DNA from: Clostridia bacterium
GTDB lineage: Bacteria; Bacillota; DSM-521; Neomoorellales; Neomoorellaceae
Length of the DNA: 7,309 bases
Direction of reading: 5' to 3'
Assembly (NCBI GenBank): GCA_012727745.1
Contig: JAAYGJ010000125.1
Span: 1-7,309 of the forward strand
This document shows, in pieces, positions 1 to 6,455 of this stretch (position 1 is the first letter of the stretch; each line of letters starts with the position of its first letter). The notes under the pieces were generated by a model. That model worked only from the letters and a program-made list of their open reading frames with translations. It searched no databases and had not been told where the DNA came from. Both the position numbers and the translations under genes were made by a program.

Positions 1-16
1 GATCTCTGAATTCCAT
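1..16 (-). CDS. Start of the next gene, probable DegT/DnrJ/EryC1/StrS aminotransferase (5 codons)
   Basis: Only ATG and four more codons are present (MEFRD, plus one base of the next codon), preceded by a well-spaced AGGAG. MEFRDL and MxFIDL starts are common in WbpE/WlbC-type PLP-dependent sugar aminotransferases, and such a gene is exactly what the pathway needs after a 3-keto-sugar-forming oxidoreductase. The start site is supported by sequence; the product is an inference from five residues and context. If correct, it would convert the 3-keto UDP-sugar to the 3-amino sugar using glutamate. Confidence 0.5.
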
Positions 17-23
17 AATGGTT

Positions 24-28
24 CTCCT
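24..28 (-). promoter_or_regulatory. Ribosome binding site of the gene running off the left edge
   Basis: AGGAG on the minus strand, seven bases before an ATG at 16-14 and just after the oxidoreductase stop at 40-38. Spacing and context make this a credible translation start. Confidence 0.65.
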
Positions 29-37
29 CGTCAGTTT

Positions 38-1015
38 CTATGTCAGTCTTTCTATATTCTCTGTTTGTGTTATGAGTCCGTGCACCCTTTCAAGTACCTT
101 GACTACCTCATATCCGCTTTGCCCGTCCGCAATCTGAATGCCTGTATCAAGATGGTCCACAAAATACTTCAACTCCTCTGAAAGCGGTAAGGCCTTTTCA
201 TAGGGAATGACCTGATCCGGTTCTTCATATTTCAATAGTTGGCCATTTACGATTTCAAAGTGCTTCTCATAGTAGAGGATCTCTTTTTCTTTGGTGCTAT
301 CCTCATAACTAAGCATCCCCTTGCTACCAATTAGAACCAGCCTCTGCTCCTTGAAAGGATGCAGCCAAGATACGAAGATATGGCCATGGAGATTGTCCGG
401 ATATTCCAGCTGAGCCATGGTAACATCATAGACCTGACCCTGAAGGAATTTTGAGCCTTTGGCTTCAATATTTACTGGAGATCCGCCGGCCAGATAGTTC
501 AATATAGAAATGTCATGGGGAGCAAAGGACCAGAATACGCTTTCTTCTGTTCTCACTGTACCGAAATTCAGACGGGTGGAATAGATATAGTGAAGCTGAC
601 CGATTTTGCCTTCCAATACAAGCTCTTTAATCTTGCGAATCGCTGGGTGAAACAACATAACATGCCCCACCATAAGGCTAGAACCATTTTTCTCTGCAAT
701 GGCCACCAATTCTCCGGCATGAGTCGAAGACAGGGTCAATGGCTTCTCAATGAGCACATGGTTCCCAAGCTCCAGCAACTTCTTCCCAATGGTATAATGG
801 GTCACTGCCGGTGTTGCTATCGTATAGCCGTCGAATCCGCTAGAAATGGCTTCGTCTAGATCGGTAAAGCCCTGAACCGGATACTTCTGCAGCAGCTCAC
901 TAAGCCTGTCCGCATCTGCTTCAACGATACCGGCAAGGTTGCCCATTTCAAACAGTGTTTTTATATGGTTTTGTCCCCAGCGGCCACCGCCGATGACACA
1001 GATTTTCTTTCTCAT
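38..1015 (-). CDS. Gfo/Idh/MocA-family NAD(P)-dependent oxidoreductase, probable UDP-amino-hexuronate 3-dehydrogenase
   Basis: A 325-residue protein of normal family length. The N-terminal Rossmann domain has CVIGGGRWGQNH (6-17), IATPAVTHY (66-74) and the signature EKP at 90-92, whose Lys91 is the usual catalytic or substrate-binding lysine. The C-terminal domain has VGHVMLFHPA (116-125), a conserved RLNFGTVRTEESVFWSF block, APHDIS (165-170) with His167 as the probable catalytic partner, and FVSWLHPFKEQRLVLIGSKG. This subgroup is common in polysaccharide loci. In the WbpB/WlbA role the enzyme oxidises C3 of UDP-GlcNAcA to the 3-keto sugar, the substrate for a PLP aminotransferase. The dehydrogenase upstream and the aminotransferase-like start downstream support that role, but the sequence is not a close match to the APRHM-type WbpB I recall, so other sugars are possible. 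The ATG at 1015 has AAGGA six bases upstream, overlapping the stop of the LpxD-like gene; the gap is 10 bases. Confidence 0.87.
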   Translation of the reverse strand: MRKKICVIGGGRWGQNHIKTLFEMGNLAGIVEADADRLSELLQKYPVQGFTDLDEAISSGFDGYTIATPAVTHYTIGKKLLELGNHVLIEKPLTLSSTHAGELVAIAEKNGSSLMVGHVMLFHPAIRKIKELVLEGKIGQLHYIYSTRLNFGTVRTEESVFWSFAPHDISILNYLAGGSPVNIEAKGSKFLQGQVYDVTMAQLEYPDNLHGHIFVSWLHPFKEQRLVLIGSKGMLSYEDSTKEKEILYYEKHFEIVNGQLLKYEEPDQVIPYEKALPLSEELKYFVDHLDTGIQIADGQSGYEVVKVLERVHGLITQTENIERLT

Positions 1016-1025
1016 ATAGGTTCCT

Positions 1026-1925
1026 TTACTCGTTTTTAATTTTTAATGGCTTGGCCGGGACGCCAACAACGACCGTGCCCGGATCAACGTCTTTCGTCAC
1101 GACGCTTCCCATTCCTATGAAGGCATCTTTTCCAACAGTTATTTGATTCCGAATAATAGAGGATGCGATATAGGCATTGTCTTCTATATTTGAAGAGCCA
1201 TATATAAGTGTCCCTGCTATTACAGAGACATTTTCACCCAATCTGCTATTATGGCTATTGAAGCACATAGCATCAATCTTAGAACCGTTACCAATTACGG
1301 TATCATCTATAGTCCCACGATAAATGACACAGTTCGCTCCTATGAAAACATCATTCCCAATATTAACTCCCCCATAATGCCTTATCATGGTCTTTACATG
1401 GTATTGATCCTCCGTGTAACCATATCCGTCATGGCCGATCCTTACCCCACTTTGAATCGTACAGTTGGAACCGATTGCAACTCTATTTATTATCGTAACA
1501 TTATCCCATATTACTGTATTCTCTCCAATTGTTATTTCTCCATCTAAAGAACAATTATGCCCTATCTTAACATTGCGTCCAAGCTTTACATTCGGACCGA
1601 TATACGTTCCATGGCCGACAGGTTTTCTATCGTTTTGTGGGCAGAAAAAATGCTCTATAATACTAAAAAATACTCGCTTTGATTCGGGAGTCTTGATTGT
1701 ATTCTGAGCAGATGCATCTACGCCATCCTGAATAATCGCCAAGGTAACTGCGTTAGGGTCAAAATCCACGGGAATATTATTCTCTGATTTTATCCATGTC
1801 ATGTTACCGGTTTTATATTGACTCAAAGAGGCAAAGCCTTTAATTTCTGTTCCCGGATCGCCGACAAACTTATACTCTATTTTTTCAGTATCTAGGTAGG
1901 ACAGTATCATTGCAATTGTTTTCAT
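1026..1925 (-). CDS. LpxD-like left-handed beta-helix acyltransferase
   Basis: A 299-residue protein with the overall plan of LpxD, the UDP-3-O-acylglucosamine N-acyltransferase. Residues about 1-95 resemble the LpxD N-terminal uridine-binding domain (IKGFASLSQYKTGNMTWIK at 28-46). A long hexapeptide-repeat beta-helix runs from about 105 to 285. It contains GVRIGHDGYGY (160-170), GGVNIGNDVFIGANCVIYRG (185-204) and IGNGSKIDAMCFNSHN (211-226), all matching LpxD motifs. His225 aligns with the catalytic His of LpxD (H239 in Escherichia coli). It is shorter than E. coli LpxD (341 residues) and ends right after GVPAKPLKIKNE, so the C-terminal helical extension that contacts acyl carrier protein is missing; the ending is that of small-molecule acetyltransferases. 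Given its place between a WbpA-type dehydrogenase and a WlbA-type oxidoreductase, I infer that it N-acetylates (or acylates) the 3-amino group of a UDP-amino-hexuronic acid, in place of WbpD, rather than making lipid A. It starts in ATGA with the preceding stop. Confidence 0.82.
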   Translation of the reverse strand: MKTIAMILSYLDTEKIEYKFVGDPGTEIKGFASLSQYKTGNMTWIKSENNIPVDFDPNAVTLAIIQDGVDASAQNTIKTPESKRVFFSIIEHFFCPQNDRKPVGHGTYIGPNVKLGRNVKIGHNCSLDGEITIGENTVIWDNVTIINRVAIGSNCTIQSGVRIGHDGYGYTEDQYHVKTMIRHYGGVNIGNDVFIGANCVIYRGTIDDTVIGNGSKIDAMCFNSHNSRLGENVSVIAGTLIYGSSNIEDNAYIASSIIRNQITVGKDAFIGMGSVVTKDVDPGTVVVGVPAKPLKIKNE

Positions 1926-2290
1926 CCCACGACCTCCGATTCAAGCATAATTTCATCGATATCCCGGATATTATCTCGAACGCTTAAATACCTTTCATAA
2001 TTAGCTTTATTGACAAACTGAGATATGCTTTCTTTCATCGTAAGTTCCTCATCATTATACCAGAAGGGATGTGTGAGAATATGCAATCTGTCATACTGTC
2101 CAGAGGCCATAACGTCAAAAATATTTTCTCTCCAATGACGCCGGCTGTCGGATAGATATTTAAAATCCCGGAAAAATGTCCTGGAATATGAGTTTACAAT
2201 GTGGCCAAAATCATAGTCTGCTTCTAATGTCTCCTTTGAAGGCCTATGCATTGAAACCGAACGGATAGGGATTCCTAAAATCATTTCCAT
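1922..2290 (-). CDS. C-terminal fragment of the split deacetylase-like protein
   Basis: This 122-residue frame holds the rest of the deacetylase-like protein: SVSMHRPSKE at 11-20, SDSRRHWREN at 47-56 and LHILTHPFWYND at 69-80. Its ATG at 2290 is an internal methionine (residue 123) of the restored protein. No good ribosome binding site precedes it; only TGAG is seen nine bases upstream. The stop of the first fragment lies 10 bases before this ATG, so low-level reinitiation is possible. It ends in ATGA shared with the LpxD-like gene. It is unlikely to be an independent gene. Confidence 0.65.
   Translation of the reverse strand: MEMILGIPIRSVSMHRPSKETLEADYDFGHIVNSYSRTFFRDFKYLSDSRRHWRENIFDVMASGQYDRLHILTHPFWYNDEELTMKESISQFVNKANYERYLSVRDNIRDIDEIMLESEVVG
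1933..1937 (-). promoter_or_regulatory. Strong ribosome binding site of the LpxD-like gene
   Basis: GGAGG lies seven bases before the ATG at 1925, inside the last codons of the deacetylase-like gene. It lets the acyltransferase be translated on its own even when the upstream reading frame is broken. Confidence 0.75.
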
Positions 2291-2300
2291 TGTTTTAATC

Positions 2301-2657
2301 TCATTGTGTAAGTATGGTAATACCCCCCCCTAGGTTACTTATATTTCCATACTTAACCTCGTCAAAATGCAATCCGATCTCATGCCCCAGGTCATGGATA
2401 CGGCTTATTTTAGATACGGAGCTTTTTGATGCTATGTTATAAAAATCGGTTGAAATAAGAAAGAAGTATGTCGAATGAGCGCCAATATCATGCTCCATTT
2501 GCGCCATTTTCAAAGCCTTGTCGATAGACATATCCACATCATGGCGTAGGATTGCGACCTTATCAAACTTCCCATAGCTGTGGTAATCTGAAATAGTGTA
2601 CCCGCCATCTTGCAATTGACTGATCAAATTTTGATAAAAAGTATAAGTGAAATCCAA
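2301..2657 (-). CDS. N-terminal fragment of the split deacetylase-like protein
   Basis: This is the frame before the G8 run, 118 residues. The TTG start at 2657 is chosen because AGGGGG (2669-2664) lies six bases upstream and the first in-frame ATG (codon 43) would fall after the essential RHDVD motif. Residues 1-109 look native; the last nine (after Leu109) are read in the wrong frame and end at TGA 2303-2301. Residues His39, Asp40, Asp42, His92 and His97 are the visible candidate metal or catalytic residues. The gap from the dehydrogenase stop is 14 bases and holds the ribosome binding site. Confidence 0.7.
   Translation of the reverse strand: MDFTYTFYQNLISQLQDGGYTISDYHSYGKFDKVAILRHDVDMSIDKALKMAQMEHDIGAHSTYFFLISTDFYNIASKSSVSKISRIHDLGHEIGLHFDEVKYGNISNLGGGITILTQ
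2323..2330. repeat. Homopolymer C8 (G8 on the coding strand) at the frameshift
   Basis: Eight consecutive C on the plus strand (G8 in the mRNA) sit exactly where the deacetylase-like reading frame switches. Seven G would give one continuous frame, eight G gives a stop 9 codons later. Such tracts are prone to slipped-strand mispairing during replication, to polymerase slippage in transcription, and to sequencing error. Confidence 0.9.
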
Positions 2658-2671
2658 GGCCTGCCCCCTAC

Positions 2672-3985
2672 TTACAACAATATAATATTCTTTCTATGCA
2701 CAACATCTTTCATTGCATTCTTCGTGTCAAATACTTTTTGGGCGTTTGATGAGACCATGGTGTAATCGACTTTTGTATGCGCTGTGGTAATCATTACCAA
2801 GTCGTACTCCTGGACAATCTCGGGAGTGATTGCCGAAAGGCCTTTTCGTTTTTCTCCTTTGTGGGAATACTCCTGCACAAATGGGTCGTAGAAATCAACC
2901 ACAGAGCCGCATCTGTCCAAAATTTCAATCACCTTTATCGCCGGGCTTTCCCTGTAGTCATCGATGTCTTGTTTGTATGCAACACCGAGTATCAATATCT
3001 TGGATCCGTTCAGAGGCTTTCTATCTTCGTTCAGAATTTTACTTGCTCTCTCAACACAGTACTCCGGCATCTTGTCGTTGATCATCATGGAGCTTTCTAT
3101 CATAGAGGTATGAAAGCCATACTCCCGGGCTTTCCAGGAAAGGTAGTAAGGGTCCAGAGGAATGCAATGGCCGCCCAGGCCCGGCCCGGGGTAGAAAGCC
3201 TGAAAGCCATAGGGCTTCGTCTTCGCAGCTTCTATGACTTCCCATAGGTTGATGCCCATTTTGTCACATAAAATAGCAAGCTCATTTACCAAACCAATGT
3301 TCACATTGCGATATGTATTCTCAAGAATCTTCTCCATTTCCGCAATGGCCGGAGATGAGACCGTGAACACATCGCCGTCCAGCACAGTGCGGTACATGGC
3401 TGCAATCACTTCTGTAGCATCTGCACCAATGGCACCGACCACTTTAGGAGTATTCTTGGTTTTGTAAATCAGATTGCCTGGATCTACCCGTTCAGGCGAA
3501 AAGCCCAAATAGAAATCCCGGCCGCAAATTAAGCCAGATCCTTCTTCCAATATTGGTTTGATGAGCTCCTCAGTAGTCCCCGGATAGGTGGTGGATTCAA
3601 GTACAACAATAGATCCTTTTTTCATGTATTTCGCAATTTCCTCAGTGGAGCTCTTTACATAGCTTATATCCGGCTGTTGGTGTTCGTCCAAAGGTGTAGG
3701 CACACAAATCGCAATAAAATCCATATCCCTGACAAAGCTAAAATCACAAGTAGCCGACAGCATACCGGTTTCCGCCAACTCTGCAAGGTCATCGTCAACC
3801 ACATCGCCTATGTAATTGTGTCCTGCGTTGACCATTGCAACTTTCTCTTGCTGAATGTCGAAGCCCTTGGTTACAAATCCGGCCTTGGCTTTTTCAACGG
3901 CAAGGGGAAGCCCCACGTAGCCTAGGCCGATGACGCCGACTTTGATTTGCCTACTATGTATTTTTTGTAGCAATAATTCTTTCAT
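2672..3985 (-). CDS. wbpA: UDP-N-acetyl-hexosamine 6-dehydrogenase (WbpA/WecC/TviB family)
   Basis: A 437-residue member of the UDP-glucose/GDP-mannose dehydrogenase family, close to full family length. The N-terminal NAD-binding domain has KVGVIGLGYVGLPLAV (15-30). The active-site segments are all present: CVPTPLD (94-100), STTYPGTTEE (131-140), GFSPERVDPGN (161-171), the central EKILENTYRNVNI block with Lys219 and Asn223, and PGLGGHCIPLDPYY with catalytic Cys274. The C-terminal UDP-binding domain has LGVAYKQDIDDYRESPAIK. The enzyme oxidises C6 of a UDP-sugar to a carboxylate with two NAD+. The sequence looks closest to WbpA (UDP-GlcNAc) among the relatives I recall, and the Gfo/Idh oxidoreductase downstream fits that pathway, but UDP-ManNAc (WecC) or UDP-GalNAc is not ruled out. 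Translation is coupled to the upstream glycosyltransferase by ATGA (3985-3982). A weak GGGG ribosome binding site lies eight bases before the start. Confidence 0.9.
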   Translation of the reverse strand: MKELLLQKIHSRQIKVGVIGLGYVGLPLAVEKAKAGFVTKGFDIQQEKVAMVNAGHNYIGDVVDDDLAELAETGMLSATCDFSFVRDMDFIAICVPTPLDEHQQPDISYVKSSTEEIAKYMKKGSIVVLESTTYPGTTEELIKPILEEGSGLICGRDFYLGFSPERVDPGNLIYKTKNTPKVVGAIGADATEVIAAMYRTVLDGDVFTVSSPAIAEMEKILENTYRNVNIGLVNELAILCDKMGINLWEVIEAAKTKPYGFQAFYPGPGLGGHCIPLDPYYLSWKAREYGFHTSMIESSMMINDKMPEYCVERASKILNEDRKPLNGSKILILGVAYKQDIDDYRESPAIKVIEILDRCGSVVDFYDPFVQEYSHKGEKRKGLSAITPEIVQEYDLVMITTAHTKVDYTMVSSNAQKVFDTKNAMKDVVHRKNIILL

Positions 3986-5145
3986 ACTATGGCCCCATTT
4001 CTCTTGGTTTTGCCCGCCATTTTCTGTTTTGCTTTACTAAATAAATCGTCGTATAGTTTAATCAATTTCTTTTCTTCAATCCCCCAGTTAAACTTATCTA
4101 AAACCGCTCGCCGTCCGTTTTCTCCCATCTGTTTGGCAATATCCGGGTTGTCCAGCAGATAGCGGATCGCTGAGGCTATTTCTTCAACATTGTCCGGTTG
4201 GACACAGATACCAAATCCATACTCTTCCATTACTTTTCGGGCATAAGGACTGTCTGTTATAATGACAGGCAGTCCCATAGACATGTATTCGTAAACCTTC
4301 GTAGCAAAATTATCTCCTTTGTTGTACTGACCGACATTAAGGATTGTACACATACCGATCAGCGATTCTCTGTACACATCTACGACTTGATCACGATTAA
4401 GGAACCCCCTATAATCAACACATTCATATTCCGGCAATTCCATTAACTGTGAATGGTATTCTATAGGATTGAAGTTTCCACATAGTATGAGTTTTACTCC
4501 GGCACCATATGATGCTTTTATCAAATGTGTAATACCCCGGCTATAAGTTAAGCCTCCTACATAACAAATTGAAGGCACTTGGGGGTAGCTCAACTTCTGA
4601 TTGCTGTCAAATATGTTTGATAAAATCGGAAGGTTATCTATATAAACTGTCTCTTTTGCAATGTTTTCAAAGATGTTATGTCCTCCAAACTTACATGGAA
4701 TAACGACTGCATTTATTCGTTTTAATATGTACTTTTCATAGTTTTGATATATGAAAGCTATAAATAATCTCATAGGCTTTGGTAGATATTCTTTATGTAG
4801 AATTTGCGCAGGATAATTTTCATGGCTATCAAAAATTACTTTCTTCCCTTTGTTAATGAGCCTGGTAGCATACATCAACAACTCCGGATCATGAATATGA
4901 TAAATATCCGCATCAATAGAGAGCGCAGCTTTATACACATTTTTCGTTGTGAATAACATTCTCGACAACCGAGATCCCGTTTGCTTCTCTACTCCGACTA
5001 CATGAACACCATCTTTTTCATAACTTTCTCCTTGAGCTACCAAAAAAACATCGTAACCAGCCTTAGCTAATGAAACACATTCTTTATGAAATATACGCAC
5101 ATCGTCACTGCGATGGCCACTTGTCATATGGCAAACCTTTTTCAT
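3982..5145 (-). CDS. Glycosyltransferase family 4
   Basis: A 387-residue GT-B glycosyltransferase. It opens with KVCHMTSGHRSDDVRIFHKEC, and has HIHDPELL at 83-90 and FDSHEN at 105-110, all typical of a family 4 group common in Gram-positive polysaccharide clusters. The donor-binding domain starts near SICYVGGLTYSRGI (192-205) and carries ATKVYEYMSMGLPVI at 281-295. Here Asp278 and Glu286 hold the positions of the E-x7-E motif, so the first acidic residue is Asp. The C-terminus has the usual GENGRRAV..KFNW block (341-354). The start at 5145 lies 6 bases past the previous stop and has only a weak GAG-type ribosome binding site, suggesting coupling to the upstream gene. Its stop overlaps the start of the dehydrogenase in ATGA. 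Being coupled to the dehydrogenase, it may transfer the uronic acid made by that pathway; this is inference. Confidence 0.87.
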   Translation of the reverse strand: MKKVCHMTSGHRSDDVRIFHKECVSLAKAGYDVFLVAQGESYEKDGVHVVGVEKQTGSRLSRMLFTTKNVYKAALSIDADIYHIHDPELLMYATRLINKGKKVIFDSHENYPAQILHKEYLPKPMRLFIAFIYQNYEKYILKRINAVVIPCKFGGHNIFENIAKETVYIDNLPILSNIFDSNQKLSYPQVPSICYVGGLTYSRGITHLIKASYGAGVKLILCGNFNPIEYHSQLMELPEYECVDYRGFLNRDQVVDVYRESLIGMCTILNVGQYNKGDNFATKVYEYMSMGLPVIITDSPYARKVMEEYGFGICVQPDNVEEIASAIRYLLDNPDIAKQMGENGRRAVLDKFNWGIEEKKLIKLYDDLFSKAKQKMAGKTKRNGAIV

Positions 5146-5151
5146 ATCATC

Positions 5152-6411
5152 TCAACTCTCAAGTAACTTAATTAGTTTGCTGCTCAGAATCTTAAAATCA
5201 AAATCAGCAGCTGCAGCCCGAGCATTTATTGAATATTTTTGATGCTGGCTCTCGGGCATTTCACTAAAATGCATAATAGCATCAGCTATCTTAATTGGAT
5301 CATTAGTATCGAGTTCCATCCCTACTTCATATTTTTCAATTAATGAATATCCCAATCTAAATGTAAAAAGTGTGGGTTTCCCAGAAGCAAAATAGTCAAA
5401 CATCTTATTAAGGGAACCCCCATATTTATAGAGCGGGCTGCTTTTCCCTAATACGATGTTCAATTGACCGCATGATGTAATATAAGGGACATACTTTTTA
5501 TCAACACGCCCTTTGAAACTAACATTTGTCAAACCCTCTTGTTGCACCCGTTGTTTCAGTGCCTCCAGTTCATTGCCATCACCCCAGATAAGGAACTTGA
5601 TTTTGCTTTCTCCCCGCTCTTTCAGGATCTTGGCTGTATCAAGAAGGAGCCCCAGGTTATTCACTAGCCGAATGGAGCCTACATATATCACCTTAAAGCT
5701 TTCATTATCCTTTAAATCAGCATCATCTATTTGAAAATGTTCCTTGTTATAATCAAAGGCTTCCAGGTCCACTCCATTATTGATATGATGAACCTTGTCT
5801 AAATCGATAGGTCCGCCAGAGGCCTTGTCCCAGCCCTTTTCAATTATGTAATCTTTGCCACCTTGCATAGTGAAGATAAGTTTGTCTGCTTTTTTGTATA
5901 TCCATTTTTCACCCTTGTATAATATCCGGGCAAAAACACTTTCCTTTTTTATGGCTCCGTAAGCAACCAGTGTTTCCGGCCATAAATCTCTGCTTTCACA
6001 AATGCACGGGATCTTAAATTTTTTTGCTATTATAATCCCAACCACTAAAGTTAAGGGATGAACGCTTGAGGCCAAAATCACATCTGGTTTTCCGTAGTCC
6101 TTTGCAAATTTTTTTGCAATTAAAAGCAAATTCTTAGAGAAACCAAACATGTTTTTTACACGTCCGAATCCATTCCCTTGGTAAGGACTAGTTTTTACGA
6201 ATACAAAGGGAATCCCGTTAGTTTCTTTTATTACATATTTTCTCCTTTCAGTATCAATAATGACTTTGTTATTATGCTTCGTATTTGCACAGAAAATTAT
6301 TGGTTCATATCCCTGTTTTAATAGATTTTCGGCAAACCAATAATGCCGGCCACCTTGGTTAAAAAACATATTAGTAGCATAATGATTCATTATCCAAATT
6401 TTCTTTTCCAA
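5152..6411 (-). CDS. Glycosyltransferase family 4 (WbuB-like)
   Basis: A 419-residue GT-B fold glycosyltransferase. The N-terminal half begins with KIWIMNHYA, a start typical of WbuB-like enzymes, has GGRHYWFAENL at 20-30 and a conserved ESRDLWPE at 139-146. The C-terminal donor-binding half has VIYVGSI at 241-247, WGDG at 276-279, and the segment from 325 to 346 containing KYGGSLNKMFDY and ASGKP. In this segment Gly and Asp occupy the places of the two Glu residues of the classical E-x7-E motif; my recollection is that WbuB relatives show the same, so this is probably a subfamily trait rather than damage. The start is TTG at 6411, with GGTGAG (6426-6421) nine bases upstream. The first ATG is codon 8, inside the first beta strand, so it is not a credible start. 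It probably adds an early sugar (WbuB relatives transfer HexNAc-type sugars such as fucosamine) to the lipid-linked acceptor at the cytoplasmic face. Donor and linkage cannot be read from sequence. Confidence 0.87.
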   Translation of the reverse strand: MEKKIWIMNHYATNMFFNQGGRHYWFAENLLKQGYEPIIFCANTKHNNKVIIDTERRKYVIKETNGIPFVFVKTSPYQGNGFGRVKNMFGFSKNLLLIAKKFAKDYGKPDVILASSVHPLTLVVGIIIAKKFKIPCICESRDLWPETLVAYGAIKKESVFARILYKGEKWIYKKADKLIFTMQGGKDYIIEKGWDKASGGPIDLDKVHHINNGVDLEAFDYNKEHFQIDDADLKDNESFKVIYVGSIRLVNNLGLLLDTAKILKERGESKIKFLIWGDGNELEALKQRVQQEGLTNVSFKGRVDKKYVPYITSCGQLNIVLGKSSPLYKYGGSLNKMFDYFASGKPTLFTFRLGYSLIEKYEVGMELDTNDPIKIADAIMHFSEMPESQHQKYSINARAAAADFDFKILSSKLIKLLES

Positions 6412-6434
6412 TTTGTTGTGCTCACCAATTTACT

Positions 6435-6455
6435 AAAAAAGTATCGATAATACTT
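6435..6455 (-). terminator. Weak stem-loop followed by T run in the only large gap
   Basis: On the minus strand, AAGTAT (6455-6450) and ATACTT (6444-6439) form a perfect 6-bp stem around a 5-base loop, followed by T residues down to 6435. The shape is that of an intrinsic terminator, but the stem has one G-C pair and would be unstable. It lies in the 84-base gap between the acetyltransferase and the first glycosyltransferase, inside what looks like one operon. It could cause mild attenuation or processing, or be chance in AT-rich sequence. The rest of the gap holds only the ribosome binding site of the next gene. Confidence 0.2.

Larger units (their letters stand above)
1922..2657 (-). pseudogene. 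Polysaccharide deacetylase (NodB/CE4-like) family gene, split by a frameshift at a G8 run
   Basis: Two adjacent reading frames together make one 244-residue protein if one G is removed from the run of eight G on the minus strand (C8 at 2323-2330). The span is 736 bases, and 735 is exactly 245 codons including the stop. The N-terminal part carries LRHDVD at 37-42 (the metal-binding and catalytic Asp motif) and GHEIGLHFDE at 91-100. The C-terminal part carries SMHRPS and ILTHPFWYN, which fit the later His-containing motifs. With the frame restored, the junction reads LGGVLPYLHNEIKTMEMILG, a natural helix leading into the SVSMHRPS strand. The protein would act on a sugar or glycan, probably removing an acetyl group; the family also contains members without proven activity. 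As given, the gene gives a 118-residue N-terminal piece ending in nine aberrant residues. It may be a true inactivating mutation, a phase-variable or slippage-expressed gene, or a sequencing error at a homopolymer. Confidence 0.85.

Noticed and set aside
515..859. Plus-strand open frame of 114 codons opposite the oxidoreductase
   Set aside because: It lies entirely antisense to a well-supported gene, has no recognisable domain, and its composition is that of an out-of-frame shadow.
1026..1925. Authentic lipid A LpxD
   Set aside because: The C-terminal extension is missing, no lpxA or lpxC neighbour is present, and the surrounding genes make nucleotide sugars for a polysaccharide. Kept as LpxD-like only.
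1922..2657. Two independent small genes instead of one broken gene
   Set aside because: The second frame has no good ribosome binding site, the motif set is split between the two halves, and removing a single G from the G8 run gives one in-frame protein of exactly 244 residues.
2777..3247. Plus-strand open frame of 156 codons opposite the dehydrogenase
   Set aside because: Antisense shadow of a gene with all catalytic motifs intact; no family resemblance and no neighbouring plus-strand gene.
5152..6411. Inactive glycosyltransferase because the E-x7-E motif is not classical
   Set aside because: The Gly/Asp version in KYGGSLNKMFDY appears to be normal for WbuB-like enzymes and the remaining motifs are intact.
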